Of a stretch of 64,000 nt of DNA, positions 15,775 through 24,277 are shown one piece after another; within the stretch, counting starts at the first letter, position 1; each line of letters begins with the position of its first letter. Source of the DNA: Paenibacillus validus NBRC 15382 (GTDB lineage Bacteria > Bacillota > Bacilli > Paenibacillales > NBRC-103111); NCBI RefSeq assembly GCF_004000985.1, contig NZ_BIMH01000014.1, positions 1 through 64,000 on the forward strand, in the 5' to 3' direction. The notes under the pieces are model-generated. The model did not search any database, was not told where the DNA came from, and was given only the letters and a program-made list of their open reading frames with translations. The position numbers and the translations under genes are program-made.

Positions 15775-16701
15775 TTACATGGTTTCAATGAACTTCTCCA
15801 GCTCATTCGCTAAGGAGAACAAGTTTGCCCGGTTCTCGAACTCGGCGCGCGTGACCGGGAGAGGCAGCTGCTTGTGGTATTCGCGGATCGCTCTCAGCTT
15901 CTCATGGTACGAGGCGAGGTCTTGCCCCGCTTGAAGGTCACGGCCGAGCTCGTCGATCAAGCGTCCGATGCGCACGCCTTGCTCGAGGGTGGTGTCCAGC
16001 ATCGAGACGAGCGTCAGCATGCGTTCGAGTATTTGATACTGCCGCTGCTTTTGTTCGAAGTAGTACAGAAACGGATTATCCTTCCGCATCATGTTGTTTT
16101 CCACTTCGAGAATGGCCAAATTTTTGCCTTTATCGAGCAGCTTGGCGAGCGTGAGCAGCTCTTTGCCGTCCCACAGCCCGTAACCTTCGACTAAATATTT
16201 AGCGAATTGGCCGAGGATGGCGGACATGTTGGCATGAATCTCTTCTTTGTATTGTGAAATTTGTTTATCAATGCCCGGCATATACAAATTGACGATAAGC
16301 GCCACGCCGAGGCCGATTGCGATGATGGCCAACTCATTGAGCACGAAGGACGTGTTAAGCGCGCCGTTCATATAGATGTGCATGATGATGACGGAGCTGC
16401 TGGCGATGCCGCCTTGAATTTTGAACCTGACGCAAACCGGAATGAACAGCATGTACAGCAGAATGAAAATTAACGGATGACGCCCGAAAAAGTGAAACAT
16501 GAAGCCGGACATCGCCATTCCTGCGAGGCAGGCGAGGAGCCGTTCCCAGACGGCTGTGAACGACTGTTTTCTTGTTTTTTGAATGCACAGCAGCGCCAAA
16601 ATCCCGGCCGACGTATAAGACGACAAGTGCAGCGATTGTGCGATCAATATAGCGATGCTGACGCCAACCGCCGTTTTGATCGTGCGAAATCCGATGGTCA
16701 T
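15775..16701 (-). CDS. Aromatic acid exporter-like membrane protein (YqjA / DUF939 type)
   Basis: This 308-residue protein has four to five membrane helices in the first 140 residues (RTIKTAVGVSIAILIAQ...ALLCIQKTRKQS...ERLLACLAG). A helical cytoplasmic domain follows to the C-terminus. This is the arrangement of the Bacillus YqjA family, related to aromatic acid exporters (ArAE_1 with its C-terminal domain). The physiological substrate is not known. The upstream region is very AT-rich. It stands alone, divergent from the DGQHR gene pair. Confidence 0.75.
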   Translation of the reverse strand: MTIGFRTIKTAVGVSIAILIAQSLHLSSYTSAGILALLCIQKTRKQSFTAVWERLLACLAGMAMSGFMFHFFGRHPLIFILLYMLFIPVCVRFKIQGGIASSSVIIMHIYMNGALNTSFVLNELAIIAIGLGVALIVNLYMPGIDKQISQYKEEIHANMSAILGQFAKYLVEGYGLWDGKELLTLAKLLDKGKNLAILEVENNMMRKDNPFLYYFEQKQRQYQILERMLTLVSMLDTTLEQGVRIGRLIDELGRDLQAGQDLASYHEKLRAIREYHKQLPLPVTRAEFENRANLFSLANELEKFIETM

Positions 16702-16844
16702 GCCAACCCCTCCCCGAAAATCCTGACCGCTATAAAGTCATATATATGTAATAATATATAACATATACGCGGGGAGTCGTTCTACAGATTTGTCGAAAAT
16801 ATGAAAATAACAAAAATTACACTTCCACAGTCAGCCGTTAGTAT

Positions 16845-16874
16845 TTGAATCGGCCACAGTTTTTATTTTATGAT
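16845..16874 (+). promoter_or_regulatory. Candidate sigma-A promoter far upstream of the DGQHR pair
   Basis: TTGAAT (16845-16850) and TATGAT (16869-16874) are 18 bases apart. A second -10-like TATAAT lies at 17060-17065 without a good -35. The 450-base gap 16702-17151 holds no gene I can support but contains inverted repeats. Confidence 0.4.
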
Positions 16875-16952
16875 GGGAGTAGCTGCAATTCGCTGTCTGT
16901 CTGGATGTATGCGTTCGGCCGCTCGTTCGACGCTTTTTTGTCTAAGAAGCTA

Positions 16953-17017
16953 GTGAATCGACCGGGGTACTCTAGCGGAACGAGAGGGAGAGATTCACTT
17001 TTTTCGTGAAAAAACGA
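16953..17017 (+). promoter_or_regulatory. Inverted repeats in the leader of the DGQHR gene pair
   Basis: GTGAATC (16953-16959) is repeated inverted as GATTCAC (16992-16998). Directly after it, TTTTTTC and GAAAAAA form a second small dyad, followed by CGAATC. The cluster could be an operator or a structured leader. Confidence 0.35.
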
Positions 17018-17151
17018 ATCAATTCGGGGATAAGCTGAATGTTTAGGTCTTAAAACGTGTATAATGGAGTCATATCAACCTATTTTTGCCATTTTGATTC
17101 GAAAGGCATGACGGCTTCTTAATAACGAACCCGCAAAGGAGGAATTTAGCT

Positions 17152-18327
17152 TTGGATCAAATCTCATCTTTATCTGAATTGTTGGCTGTACAAAAAACGT
17201 CGTCGTTCATCGAAATTCCGGGAACGCTCTCCCGAACGTTCGGTCAAACGACGTTGTCCACTACGCTGCCGATGAGCAAGCTGTTCGCGATTTACGAAGT
17301 GGATCTCGAAGTACAGCGCTCCATCGTTCCGCTTAATTTATCCCGGATGATGGACTATATCATGTTGTATCTGGACCACGGCCAAGGCATTTATTTTCCG
17401 GGGATCATCCTGTCTGCCCGAGGAGCCGGGGAATATGATCCGGCATCCGGTGTATACCGCCTGCAAGCGATCGAGAAGCTCTATGTCGTGGATGGGCAGC
17501 ACCGGTTGGCCGCTTTCCGCCGTTTGATGGAAACGCTGCAAAGCGCGATGGCGCGCGCCAAAGACCGCCGGGAGTACGACCGGATGGAAGAAATCGGCAA
17601 GAAGCTTAGCAAACTGTACACCTTCCCGATGTCGACGATGATTTATTTGGACATCAACGCCAGACAGGAGCGTCAGCTGTTCTCCGACATCAACAAGCTT
17701 CCGCGTAAAATCGGGGGCAATCTGGCTGTGCTTCGCGAACAGCGCCGTTTCTACCACGTCCTCGCCACGCGTCTGGTGGAGGAATCGCCGATCATGAAGC
17801 GGATTCCGGTGGATATGTTCACGGAGCGGGGCAAGGGACCGGAGTTTTTGTTCTCGTACCATTTGCTGATCGAAATCTTGATCGGATTGTTCGAGGGCAG
17901 GCTGAAATCGGCTTCGCGGGGCAATGGCTACTACTTCGAGGATCATGAAATCGAAAGCCAGATGAAAGTGGCGGAGCATTATTTCGAAGGCATGCTGCGA
18001 CACTTGCCGGAGCCGGAGAAGGGCGAGCTGTGCTGGACGGAGAACCTGCAGATCGCACTGGCGATGTTCTTCCACGGGGAAGCGACGAAAAGCGGCACGT
18101 TTAACAAATATGCGCTTGATTATGCGCTTCACATTTTGCCGCACTTGGATTGGAACGCGATTTATTCCGGAGACGAGAAAGACCGGCTGCCTAGACGTTC
18201 GCGCATTATGAAAGCTTTCCAATACGTGAAAGGTTTTTATGAGGAGCACCACTTGTTCCTGATTCGCGAATCGGACATGGCAGATGAGATGGAGGACGAG
18301 AAGGAAGCTAAGGAGGATGTCGGTTAA
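17152..18327 (+). CDS. DGQHR-domain protein A (DndB-like), first of an orphan pair
   Basis: This 391-residue protein contains VVDGQHRLAAFRR with the DGQHR motif at residues 114-118, then RQLFSDINKLPRK near 185. These are the two landmarks of the DndB/DGQHR family, distantly related to ParB/sulfiredoxin folds. DndB regulates phosphorothioate DNA modification operons, and a relative (DpdB) acts in 7-deazaguanine DNA modification. No dndA, C, D, E or dpd gene is near. The TTG start at 17152 follows AAGGAGG. Its stop overlaps the next gene's ATG by one base, so the two DGQHR proteins are probably made together. Function in this setting is unknown; automatic annotation as sulfur-modification DndB would overstate it. 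Confidence 0.75.
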   Translation: MDQISSLSELLAVQKTSSFIEIPGTLSRTFGQTTLSTTLPMSKLFAIYEVDLEVQRSIVPLNLSRMMDYIMLYLDHGQGIYFPGIILSARGAGEYDPASGVYRLQAIEKLYVVDGQHRLAAFRRLMETLQSAMARAKDRREYDRMEEIGKKLSKLYTFPMSTMIYLDINARQERQLFSDINKLPRKIGGNLAVLREQRRFYHVLATRLVEESPIMKRIPVDMFTERGKGPEFLFSYHLLIEILIGLFEGRLKSASRGNGYYFEDHEIESQMKVAEHYFEGMLRHLPEPEKGELCWTENLQIALAMFFHGEATKSGTFNKYALDYALHILPHLDWNAIYSGDEKDRLPRRSRIMKAFQYVKGFYEEHHLFLIRESDMADEMEDEKEAKEDVG

Positions 18328-19499
18328 TGGACGGCTTGCGTTTGAAAATGACAATTCATCCGTTTTGCGACCGTTTCGGTCTCGCGACGGTTCCGATCCA
18401 GGTTCAGGATCTGTTAAATTACACGACGATCGACCCGATGGTGCAGCGTAAGCTGAGCGGGGGCCAGCGTCGGAAAATCGCCAATTACTTGCAGGAGCGG
18501 GAGCTCGATCGCGTCTTCTTCGGACCGGTGACGCTGTCGCTGCGCGATGTGGCCAGTTTAGCCAAGACGGAAGAAGGATTAAGCTTGCGCCCGGGTTCGA
18601 AGCTGAGCATTCTCGACGGTCAGCACCGGATTTTGGCGCTCGGTTACGTGAATGAGCAAATGCTGAAAGAGTCTCGACGGCTGGAACGCAAATTGTCCGG
18701 TCTGAAGGTCAAGGTTCGCAGAAATCCGGAGGACACGGAAGCCGCGACCGAGCTGGAACTGCTGGAAGGTCAGATCGAGCAGCTGGAACGCCGCAGACTG
18801 GAATTGATGGAGAGCGAGCTGGCGGTGCAAATTTACATCGGACTGAGTGAAGAAGAGGAGAAGCAGCTGTTCGGCGACATCAACTCGAAGGTGCAGCTCG
18901 TAAGCAAGGAGCTCGGTCATTCGTTCGATTCGATCGACCCGCTCAACCTCGTCATTCAGCAGGTCCTCGAGCACAACATGTTCCTGAAGGGGGCCGGGGT
19001 GGAGCGTCGGGCGAACTTAACGGCGTACAACAAAAACTTTACGTCGTTCAGCTGGCTGTACTCGACGGCGACGATGCTGTTTACCGGCAAAATGCAGCCG
19101 TCTTACGAGCTGGCGCGCAAAATCAAAAAAGATCCGACCCTGTATATCGAAATTTTGCATCAGTTCTACAGTACGCTGCTTCCGCTTATGCCGGAGCAGC
19201 CGGGCTTGCCGCAATACAGCTCGTCGGCGCGCGCCATGCAGGAGAGCATCGCCTTGTTTGCACACCGGTACTTATTCACAGACGGTCAATATACGAAAAA
19301 TTGGACGACATGTCTGCGCATCTTCGAAGGCTTCGATTGGACGCAGGAGAACGAACTTTTGATCGAACGATTCGGTCTGCTCGATAACGGCAAGCTGAAT
19401 TTGATTCACGAGAAATCGCTTCGCAAGCACGGACGATTGGTTCAACTGTTCCAAGAGCTGTACGGCGAACCGTCATCGGAAGACGAAGCAACGGCATAA
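18327..19499 (+). CDS. DGQHR-domain protein B (DndB-like), second of an orphan pair
   Basis: This 390-residue protein has SILDGQHRILALG with DGQHR at residues 97-101. A charged region at about 115-170, rich in Leu/Glu/Arg heptads and likely a coiled coil, follows, then EKQLFGDINSKVQ near 185. It is clearly related to, but diverged from, the preceding protein: A has LFSDINKL where B has LFGDINSK. The region before the motif (KLSGGQRRKIANYL) recalls other DndB-like proteins. AAGGAGG lies ten bases before the ATG. The two may form a heteromer, an inference from tight coupling and shared family. A strong terminator follows, so the operon is just these two genes. Confidence 0.75.
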   Translation: MDGLRLKMTIHPFCDRFGLATVPIQVQDLLNYTTIDPMVQRKLSGGQRRKIANYLQERELDRVFFGPVTLSLRDVASLAKTEEGLSLRPGSKLSILDGQHRILALGYVNEQMLKESRRLERKLSGLKVKVRRNPEDTEAATELELLEGQIEQLERRRLELMESELAVQIYIGLSEEEEKQLFGDINSKVQLVSKELGHSFDSIDPLNLVIQQVLEHNMFLKGAGVERRANLTAYNKNFTSFSWLYSTATMLFTGKMQPSYELARKIKKDPTLYIEILHQFYSTLLPLMPEQPGLPQYSSSARAMQESIALFAHRYLFTDGQYTKNWTTCLRIFEGFDWTQENELLIERFGLLDNGKLNLIHEKSLRKHGRLVQLFQELYGEPSSEDEATA

Positions 19500-19550
19500 T
19501 GCCGCATATGGATGCAGCCTGTGCGTCTGCATCCGGGCATGAACGTTATG

Positions 19551-19586
19551 AGCTCTGCTCCTCGAACGCGAGGGGCAGAGCTTTTT
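19551..19586 (+). terminator. Terminator of the DGQHR operon
   Basis: A 14-bp perfect stem (19551-19564 with 19569-19582) runs into T5. A second hairpin without T-tract (GGATGCAG/CTGCATCC) precedes it at about 19510-19534. Confidence 0.85.
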
Positions 19587-19689
19587 GCGGTTTATGAAAC
19601 GCGCGGATCGGTCGCATTTTGTGGATAAGAGCCGGGGCAGCGCCGCCGCTCTGTGCCGGGCCTTTAGGTAAAAGGCTCGGGCCGCCTGC

Positions 19690-20901
19690 CTATACAACGC
19701 TCAGCCGGTTGATGACCATCAGGGCGGCTCCGGCGGCAAGCGCGTCATCGCCGAGCGAGCCTTGGCTGAAGACGACTTGATATTTCGGATAATAATAGGT
19801 GCGCTGAATCGCTGCGCGTGTCGCGATGTGGAAAAATCCGGGGTGGCTGCCAATGACCGCGCCTCCCAGAATAACCTTCTCCGGGTGCAAAATGTTCAGC
19901 AAATTGGACAGGCCGATGCCGAAATAAGTCGCTGCCTGGGTAAACAGCTCTACCGTTAGCGGATCGTTCTCCTGCAGCGCCTGCTGCAGGTGGGCGAATT
20001 GAATGAGATCGGGGTCCCGTTCCATTCGCTGCAGCGCGCTGTCGCGTCCTTGCTTCAGGCGTGAGCGCGCCTGCTGTTCGAGCGCGGGGATGGAAACATA
20101 AGATTCCAGCGCGCCGTAGTTTCCTTGCCCCCAGAGCCGGGGACCGTCCGTCTGGATGATCATCTGACCGATCGAGCCCTCCATGTCGACGGCGCCGTAG
20201 ACGACATGACCGCCGGTCATCATTGCCGAGCGCAATCCGACCCCGACATGCACGTAGAGCAAGTGGCGGTAGTCGCGTCCGCGGTCGGACCATGATTCCC
20301 CGATGAGCGCGGTGTTCGCTCCGTTGTCCAGCATGACGGGGAAGCCGAGCCGCTGCTCCAGAAACTCGGTCACGTGCACTTGGGTCCAGCCGGGGGCCGG
20401 GAAGTGAAGCGGGTCCAGCAGAACGCCGGATTCCCGGTCGAGCGGTCCGACCGCGCCGATCCCCATGCCGAGCACCCGGTCCCCGGTCAGACCGCGCTTA
20501 AGCAGCATCGCTTCCGCTTCCGCCGCAATTTCTTCCAGAAGTACCTGCGGCGTCGTCTGTTCGGTCATGACCCAGCGTTTCGCTTCGAGCCGGTTCATTT
20601 GCATGTCGAAGAGCATCAGCTTGGAGTAGATGCGGGATATATCCAGTCCGAACACATAGGCATAATCGGAATTAATCGTATACAAGATTGGCCTGCGCCC
20701 GCCGGTCGACTCGCCGAAGCCGGCTTCGGCAATAAACCCTTGGTTCGTCAGTTCTTCCAGCGTACGGGTCAACGTGCTGCCGGTCAGGCCGCTTTTTTCC
20801 AACAGCTCGATTTTCGAGACGACGCCGTGCTTGCGGATATGCTCATAAATTTCTTTCGATTTCCGCCCGTTGATCATTTGTTCGATTCGTGTACGGTTCA
20901 C
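19690..20901 (-). CDS. ROK-family transcriptional regulator lacking the zinc cysteines
   Basis: This 403-residue protein has an N-terminal winged helix-turn-helix (residues about 10-65, VSKIELLEKSGLTGSTLTRTLEEL) and a sugar-kinase-like ROK domain (YVFGLDISR, GMGIGAVGPLD, LDNGANTALIGE). Such NagC/XylR regulators repress sugar genes and respond to sugars or sugar phosphates. The usual ROK zinc motif CxCGxxGCxE is here LWGQGNYGALE, with all cysteines lost. The GTG start at 20901 is preceded by GGAGG. It is divergent from a methyltransferase gene, and no sugar genes are adjacent. Ligand unknown. Confidence 0.85.
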   Translation of the reverse strand: MNRTRIEQMINGRKSKEIYEHIRKHGVVSKIELLEKSGLTGSTLTRTLEELTNQGFIAEAGFGESTGGRRPILYTINSDYAYVFGLDISRIYSKLMLFDMQMNRLEAKRWVMTEQTTPQVLLEEIAAEAEAMLLKRGLTGDRVLGMGIGAVGPLDRESGVLLDPLHFPAPGWTQVHVTEFLEQRLGFPVMLDNGANTALIGESWSDRGRDYRHLLYVHVGVGLRSAMMTGGHVVYGAVDMEGSIGQMIIQTDGPRLWGQGNYGALESYVSIPALEQQARSRLKQGRDSALQRMERDPDLIQFAHLQQALQENDPLTVELFTQAATYFGIGLSNLLNILHPEKVILGGAVIGSHPGFFHIATRAAIQRTYYYPKYQVVFSQGSLGDDALAAGAALMVINRLSVV

Positions 20902-21044
20902 GTATATTCCTCCATGGGTTGGAGACCTGTTTTACAGAAAATCATTATACTACAGGCCCTTCCGGTTAACCATAGCTTTTACAAACACGATTCTGGTAAA
21001 ATAGGGCGTAGTCTGTGTAAGCGAAGAAGGAGTAGAAGAGTCCT

Positions 21045-21800
21045 ATGTCGGAATGGTACAAAAAAAGTTTCGGAGACGACTATTTAATCGTATACAAACA
21101 CCGCGATATGAAAGGGGCTTACGAGGAAGTCCGGCGCATGATGGAATGGCTGGAGCTGCCGGAAGGATCGGAAGTGCTCGATTTATGCTGCGGTATGGGT
21201 CGTCATTCAATGGCCTTGACCGGTTTCGGTTTCAAGGTCACAGGCGTCGATTTGTCGGAAGTGCTGCTAGGGGAAGCCCGCAAGCTGGACAAGAAGGGCG
21301 AAGTGCGCTGGGTCCACGGCGATATGCGGCAAGTTCCGCTCGAAGGCCCCTTCGACGCGGTCGTGAACTTGTTCACGTCGTTCGGTTATTTCGACAACGA
21401 TGCCGAACATGAGCGCGTGTTGAAGGAAATTTGGAGGCTGCTTCGTCCCGGCGGACGGTTTATCGTCGATTTCCTCAACCCGGAATACGTGAGGGCCCAT
21501 TTGGTGCCGCATTCCGTGCGGACGGAAGACGGGCTTCGCATCGAAGAAACGCGCCGAATCGAGAACGGTTACGTATGCAAGACGATCAGGCTGGTGGAAG
21601 AAAACGCCCAGACATCAGACGAGGCGCGCGTCTACGAGGAACGGGTGAAGCTGATCGACCTCGACACGTTCCTGGATCTGTTGTGCCGTGCGGGCTTGAA
21701 AGTCGACGCCGTATACGGCGGTTACGACGCCTCGCCTTACGAGTCAGAATCGGCAAAACGGATGATCTTTGTAGGCAGGAGGGGTGAAGGAGATGAGTAG
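21045..21800 (+). CDS. Class I SAM-dependent methyltransferase
   Basis: This 251-residue protein has motif I VLDLCCGMGRHS (near residue 45), an acidic end of strand 2 (VTGVDLS), WVHGDMRQVP, and the post-motif LLRPGGRFIVDFLNPEY. This is the layout of Methyltransf_25-type enzymes. The substrate is unknown. The ATG at 21045 is preceded by an AGAAGGAG-type site. It overlaps the start of the MBL-fold gene by eight bases, so the two form an operon. Confidence 0.8.
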   Translation: MSEWYKKSFGDDYLIVYKHRDMKGAYEEVRRMMEWLELPEGSEVLDLCCGMGRHSMALTGFGFKVTGVDLSEVLLGEARKLDKKGEVRWVHGDMRQVPLEGPFDAVVNLFTSFGYFDNDAEHERVLKEIWRLLRPGGRFIVDFLNPEYVRAHLVPHSVRTEDGLRIEETRRIENGYVCKTIRLVEENAQTSDEARVYEERVKLIDLDTFLDLLCRAGLKVDAVYGGYDASPYESESAKRMIFVGRRGEGDE

Positions 21801-22794
21801 CCGCGTTCCGGTTCCGGGGCAACCGGCCGTCTTGACGAAGCATGGCGACGTCGTGCAGGTGAAAGTTCCGCTCCCGTTTCCTTTGCGCTGGGTGAACGCT
21901 TATTTGCTGCCCGGCCCCTCAGGCTGGACCTTGATCGATCCGGGCCTTCGAACGACGGCCGCCGAAGAGGTCTGGACCTCGGCGCTTGCGGAGCTGGGCG
22001 TATCTTTTCGGCACATCGACCGCATCGTGCTGACGCATCACCATCCGGACCATTACGGGCTTGCCGGCTGGTTCCAGGAGCGCACGAACGCGCAGGTGTT
22101 CCTGTCGCAACCGGGCTTGGAGCAGGTGCGCCTGCTTTGGGGCGAGGGCGCGCCGATGACGGAGCGGCTGCTTGCGCTGTTTCGGCGGCATGGGCTGCCG
22201 GCCGAGCTCGAGGCGCCGATGCGCGAGCATATGGACGGCTTCATGCCGGCTGTGTCGCCACAGCCCGAGGTGACCGTGTTGTCCGGGGGCGAGGAGATTC
22301 GGCTAGGCGAGCGGACTTACACGTCGATACTCACGCCGGGGCATGCCGCCGGGCACCTTTGCTTTTATCAGGCGGAGACGAAAGAAATGTTTTGCGGCGA
22401 TCATGTGCTGCCGCAAATTTCGCCGAACGTCAGCTACTTGCCGGGCGGCATCGACGAGAACCCGCTCGCCAGTTATTTGGAAAGCTTGCGCACGATTAGC
22501 CGCTTTGAGGTTCGCCTTGCGTATCCGGGGCATCGCGAGCCGTTCGGACGGCTGGCTGCGCGGGCAACCGAGCTGATCGCGCATCACGCCGAGCGCCTGG
22601 AGGCGATGCAGGCTTGCTTGACGGAGCCGGCAACGGCTTATGCGGTATGCCGGGCGACGTTCGGCGAAGCGCTCAGCTTGCACCAGCTGCGGTTCGCGCT
22701 ATCGGAAACGATCGCGCATCTGATTTATTTGCGGGAAACGGAGCGGGCTGGCGTTGAAGAGCAGGACGGCATCGTATTTTTCGGGCACAATTGA
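21793..22794 (+). CDS. MBL-fold metallo-hydrolase
   Basis: This 333-residue protein of the metallo-beta-lactamase superfamily has LTHHHPDHYGLAG carrying the HxHxDH metal ligands. GHAAGHL, FCGDHVL and YPGHREP supply the later ligands. The C-terminal 90 residues are helical. Relatives are thioesterases, glyoxalase-like or lactonase-like enzymes; the substrate cannot be assigned. The ATG at 21793 lies nine bases after AGGAGGGG; an in-frame GTG at 21784 is too close to that site. Coupled to the upstream methyltransferase. Confidence 0.82.
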   Translation: MSSRVPVPGQPAVLTKHGDVVQVKVPLPFPLRWVNAYLLPGPSGWTLIDPGLRTTAAEEVWTSALAELGVSFRHIDRIVLTHHHPDHYGLAGWFQERTNAQVFLSQPGLEQVRLLWGEGAPMTERLLALFRRHGLPAELEAPMREHMDGFMPAVSPQPEVTVLSGGEEIRLGERTYTSILTPGHAAGHLCFYQAETKEMFCGDHVLPQISPNVSYLPGGIDENPLASYLESLRTISRFEVRLAYPGHREPFGRLAARATELIAHHAERLEAMQACLTEPATAYAVCRATFGEALSLHQLRFALSETIAHLIYLRETERAGVEEQDGIVFFGHN

Positions 22795-22818
22795 ACAGGC
22801 AGGTAAACGCGCTGGAAG

Positions 22819-22860
22819 CACGCCGGGACGGAAACCGAACCGTCAGCGGCGTGTTTTTTT
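22819..22860 (+). terminator. Terminator of the methyltransferase-MBL operon
   Basis: CACGCCG plus GACGG pair with CCGTC plus CGGCGTG and lead into T7. The gap 22795-23149 contains this, a second small terminator at 22960-22981 (GCTCC/GGAGC then T7) and the hairpin at 23086-23121; no gene is supported. Confidence 0.85.
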
Positions 22861-23085
22861 AAGTTATTTCAGTAAGTATAAAGTTTTCAGCGGAGCTGAC
22901 AGGTTCTGTATCGCGAGTAAAGCTGCCACCCAAACATGAATAGGTATCTTCCTTGAAGGGCTCCGATCAGGAGCTTTTTTTATTTTCTTTGAGGTCCTTG
23001 TCCCGGGCCCAAGCTTCTCATGAACGTCCGGCGTTCCTTCGGCGGATGGGGATTGCTGCATAAAAAGGCTGAAACTAGGAAATAG

Positions 23086-23121
23086 TAGGTATTCGACCGA
23101 TAATACGATCGGGAATACCTA
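23086..23121 (+). promoter_or_regulatory. Hairpin upstream of the GerC-like gene
   Basis: TAGGTATTC (23086-23094) and CCGAT pair with ATCGG and GAATACCTA (23113-23121), with two unpaired bases. It lies 13 bases before the AAGGAGG of the next gene. It could be an operator or a 5' mRNA structure. Confidence 0.4.
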
Positions 23122-23149
23122 GTTTATGTAGACGAAGGAGGACGGCCGG

Positions 23150-24277
23150 ATGGATGGGAGGATGAGCAGTCGTCCGGGACGACTGCTGCTGCCGGCGGCG
23201 CTGCTGCTGATATGGGGGTGCGCGGGCTGCGGGGGGACGGAGGACGCCGCATACCGGCTGCAGGAAGCCGCCGGCACTGCCGTAACGTTAGCGGGAGTGG
23301 ACGAAGACCCCGCCGGTATTCGCATGACCACGCGGCAAGCGGTTCCCGGGCAAGCGGGGAGCGGCCTGCAGGCGAACGCAGTGACGAATGTCGAGGCGCG
23401 GTCGTTCGTTTCGCTGGCCGAGGGGGCGATGCGATGGAAGCAGAAAGATCCGCCGCAGGTGGTGGTCATCGGCGAGGCCTGGGTGCGCCGTCACGGGATT
23501 CCGGCGTCTTGGCTGGCCGAGTTCCGCCGCATGGGGATTCGACAAGGCAGCAGGCCGGCCGTCGCCGTTGTCGGAGGGACGGCGGAAGCTTTCGTCCGCC
23601 GCCCGGACGCAGGTTCGCTCGGTCGAATGGCTCTGGAGCCGCAAGCGGTCGTTCGCAGCTCGCTGTACGAAGCGAAGCCGGAATACGAATCCGATCTCGC
23701 GCTTCCCTTCTTTGCGTTGGATCCTTCCGGTACGGGGACTGGCACGGACGGAAATGAAATTGGAAGAAATCCCCTTGTTTCAGTGAAAGCGATGCTGTTT
23801 AAAAAACAACAGCTTGTCGCCATTCTCCCGCCGCAGCAAAGCCGGCTGCTGGTCTGCTTGCGCGGAGGAAGCTCGCTTCAGGAGCCGCTCGGAGCGGGGG
23901 CGGCGCAAGCTGCGTTACAGCCGCAAGCCGGGAACGGGGGCTTGTCCGTATCGTCGGTGTCCTGCCGGACAAGCGTAGCCGCTAACGGCGATTTGCAGCG
24001 GCCTCGCCTGCGCATCGCCCTGCATGTGAACGGCATTGACGCTTCGGACGCCGTTACTGCTGCCGAGGCATCCGCTTACGAGCGGTCGATGTACATGCAG
24101 GCGAAAGCGCTGATTGAGCAGCTGCAGCGGCTGGAGATCGATCCGTTGAATTGGGGAGAAGCGATGCGTTCGCAGTACCCCGGATTTTGGACGGCGGATC
24201 GGTGGAGATCGGCGTTCGCTAAAGCAAGCATTCAGCTTGACGTGAACGTACACATTCGCGGAGGTGTCACACAATGA
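23150..24277 (+). CDS. GerC-type (GerAC) spore germination lipoprotein, stand-alone
   Basis: This 375-residue protein has a hydrophobic N-terminus ending in a lipobox-like LIWGC (Cys about 23). The last 70 residues match the end of the GerAC/Ger(x)C family: long helix YMQAKALIEQLQRLEIDPLNWGEAM, then W...W...F and a final beta strand VNVHIRGGV. GerC subunits are lipoproteins of nutrient germination receptors on the spore inner membrane and normally lie with GerA and GerB subunits; neither is here. The middle is divergent (Gly/Ala/Gln-rich). AAGGAGG lies eight bases before the ATG. It overlaps the next lipoprotein gene by four bases (ATGA). Confidence 0.7.
   Translation: MDGRMSSRPGRLLLPAALLLIWGCAGCGGTEDAAYRLQEAAGTAVTLAGVDEDPAGIRMTTRQAVPGQAGSGLQANAVTNVEARSFVSLAEGAMRWKQKDPPQVVVIGEAWVRRHGIPASWLAEFRRMGIRQGSRPAVAVVGGTAEAFVRRPDAGSLGRMALEPQAVVRSSLYEAKPEYESDLALPFFALDPSGTGTGTDGNEIGRNPLVSVKAMLFKKQQLVAILPPQQSRLLVCLRGGSSLQEPLGAGAAQAALQPQAGNGGLSVSSVSCRTSVAANGDLQRPRLRIALHVNGIDASDAVTAAEASAYERSMYMQAKALIEQLQRLEIDPLNWGEAMRSQYPGFWTADRWRSAFAKASIQLDVNVHIRGGVTQ

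Noticed and set aside
17152-19499. Annotating the DGQHR pair as a DNA phosphorothioation system
   Set aside because: Only the DndB-like motif is present; the sulfur-transfer and modification genes are missing from the window.
22864-23061. A 65-codon minus-strand frame in the gap before the GerC-like gene
   Set aside because: It spans a terminator hairpin and shows no recognisable features.
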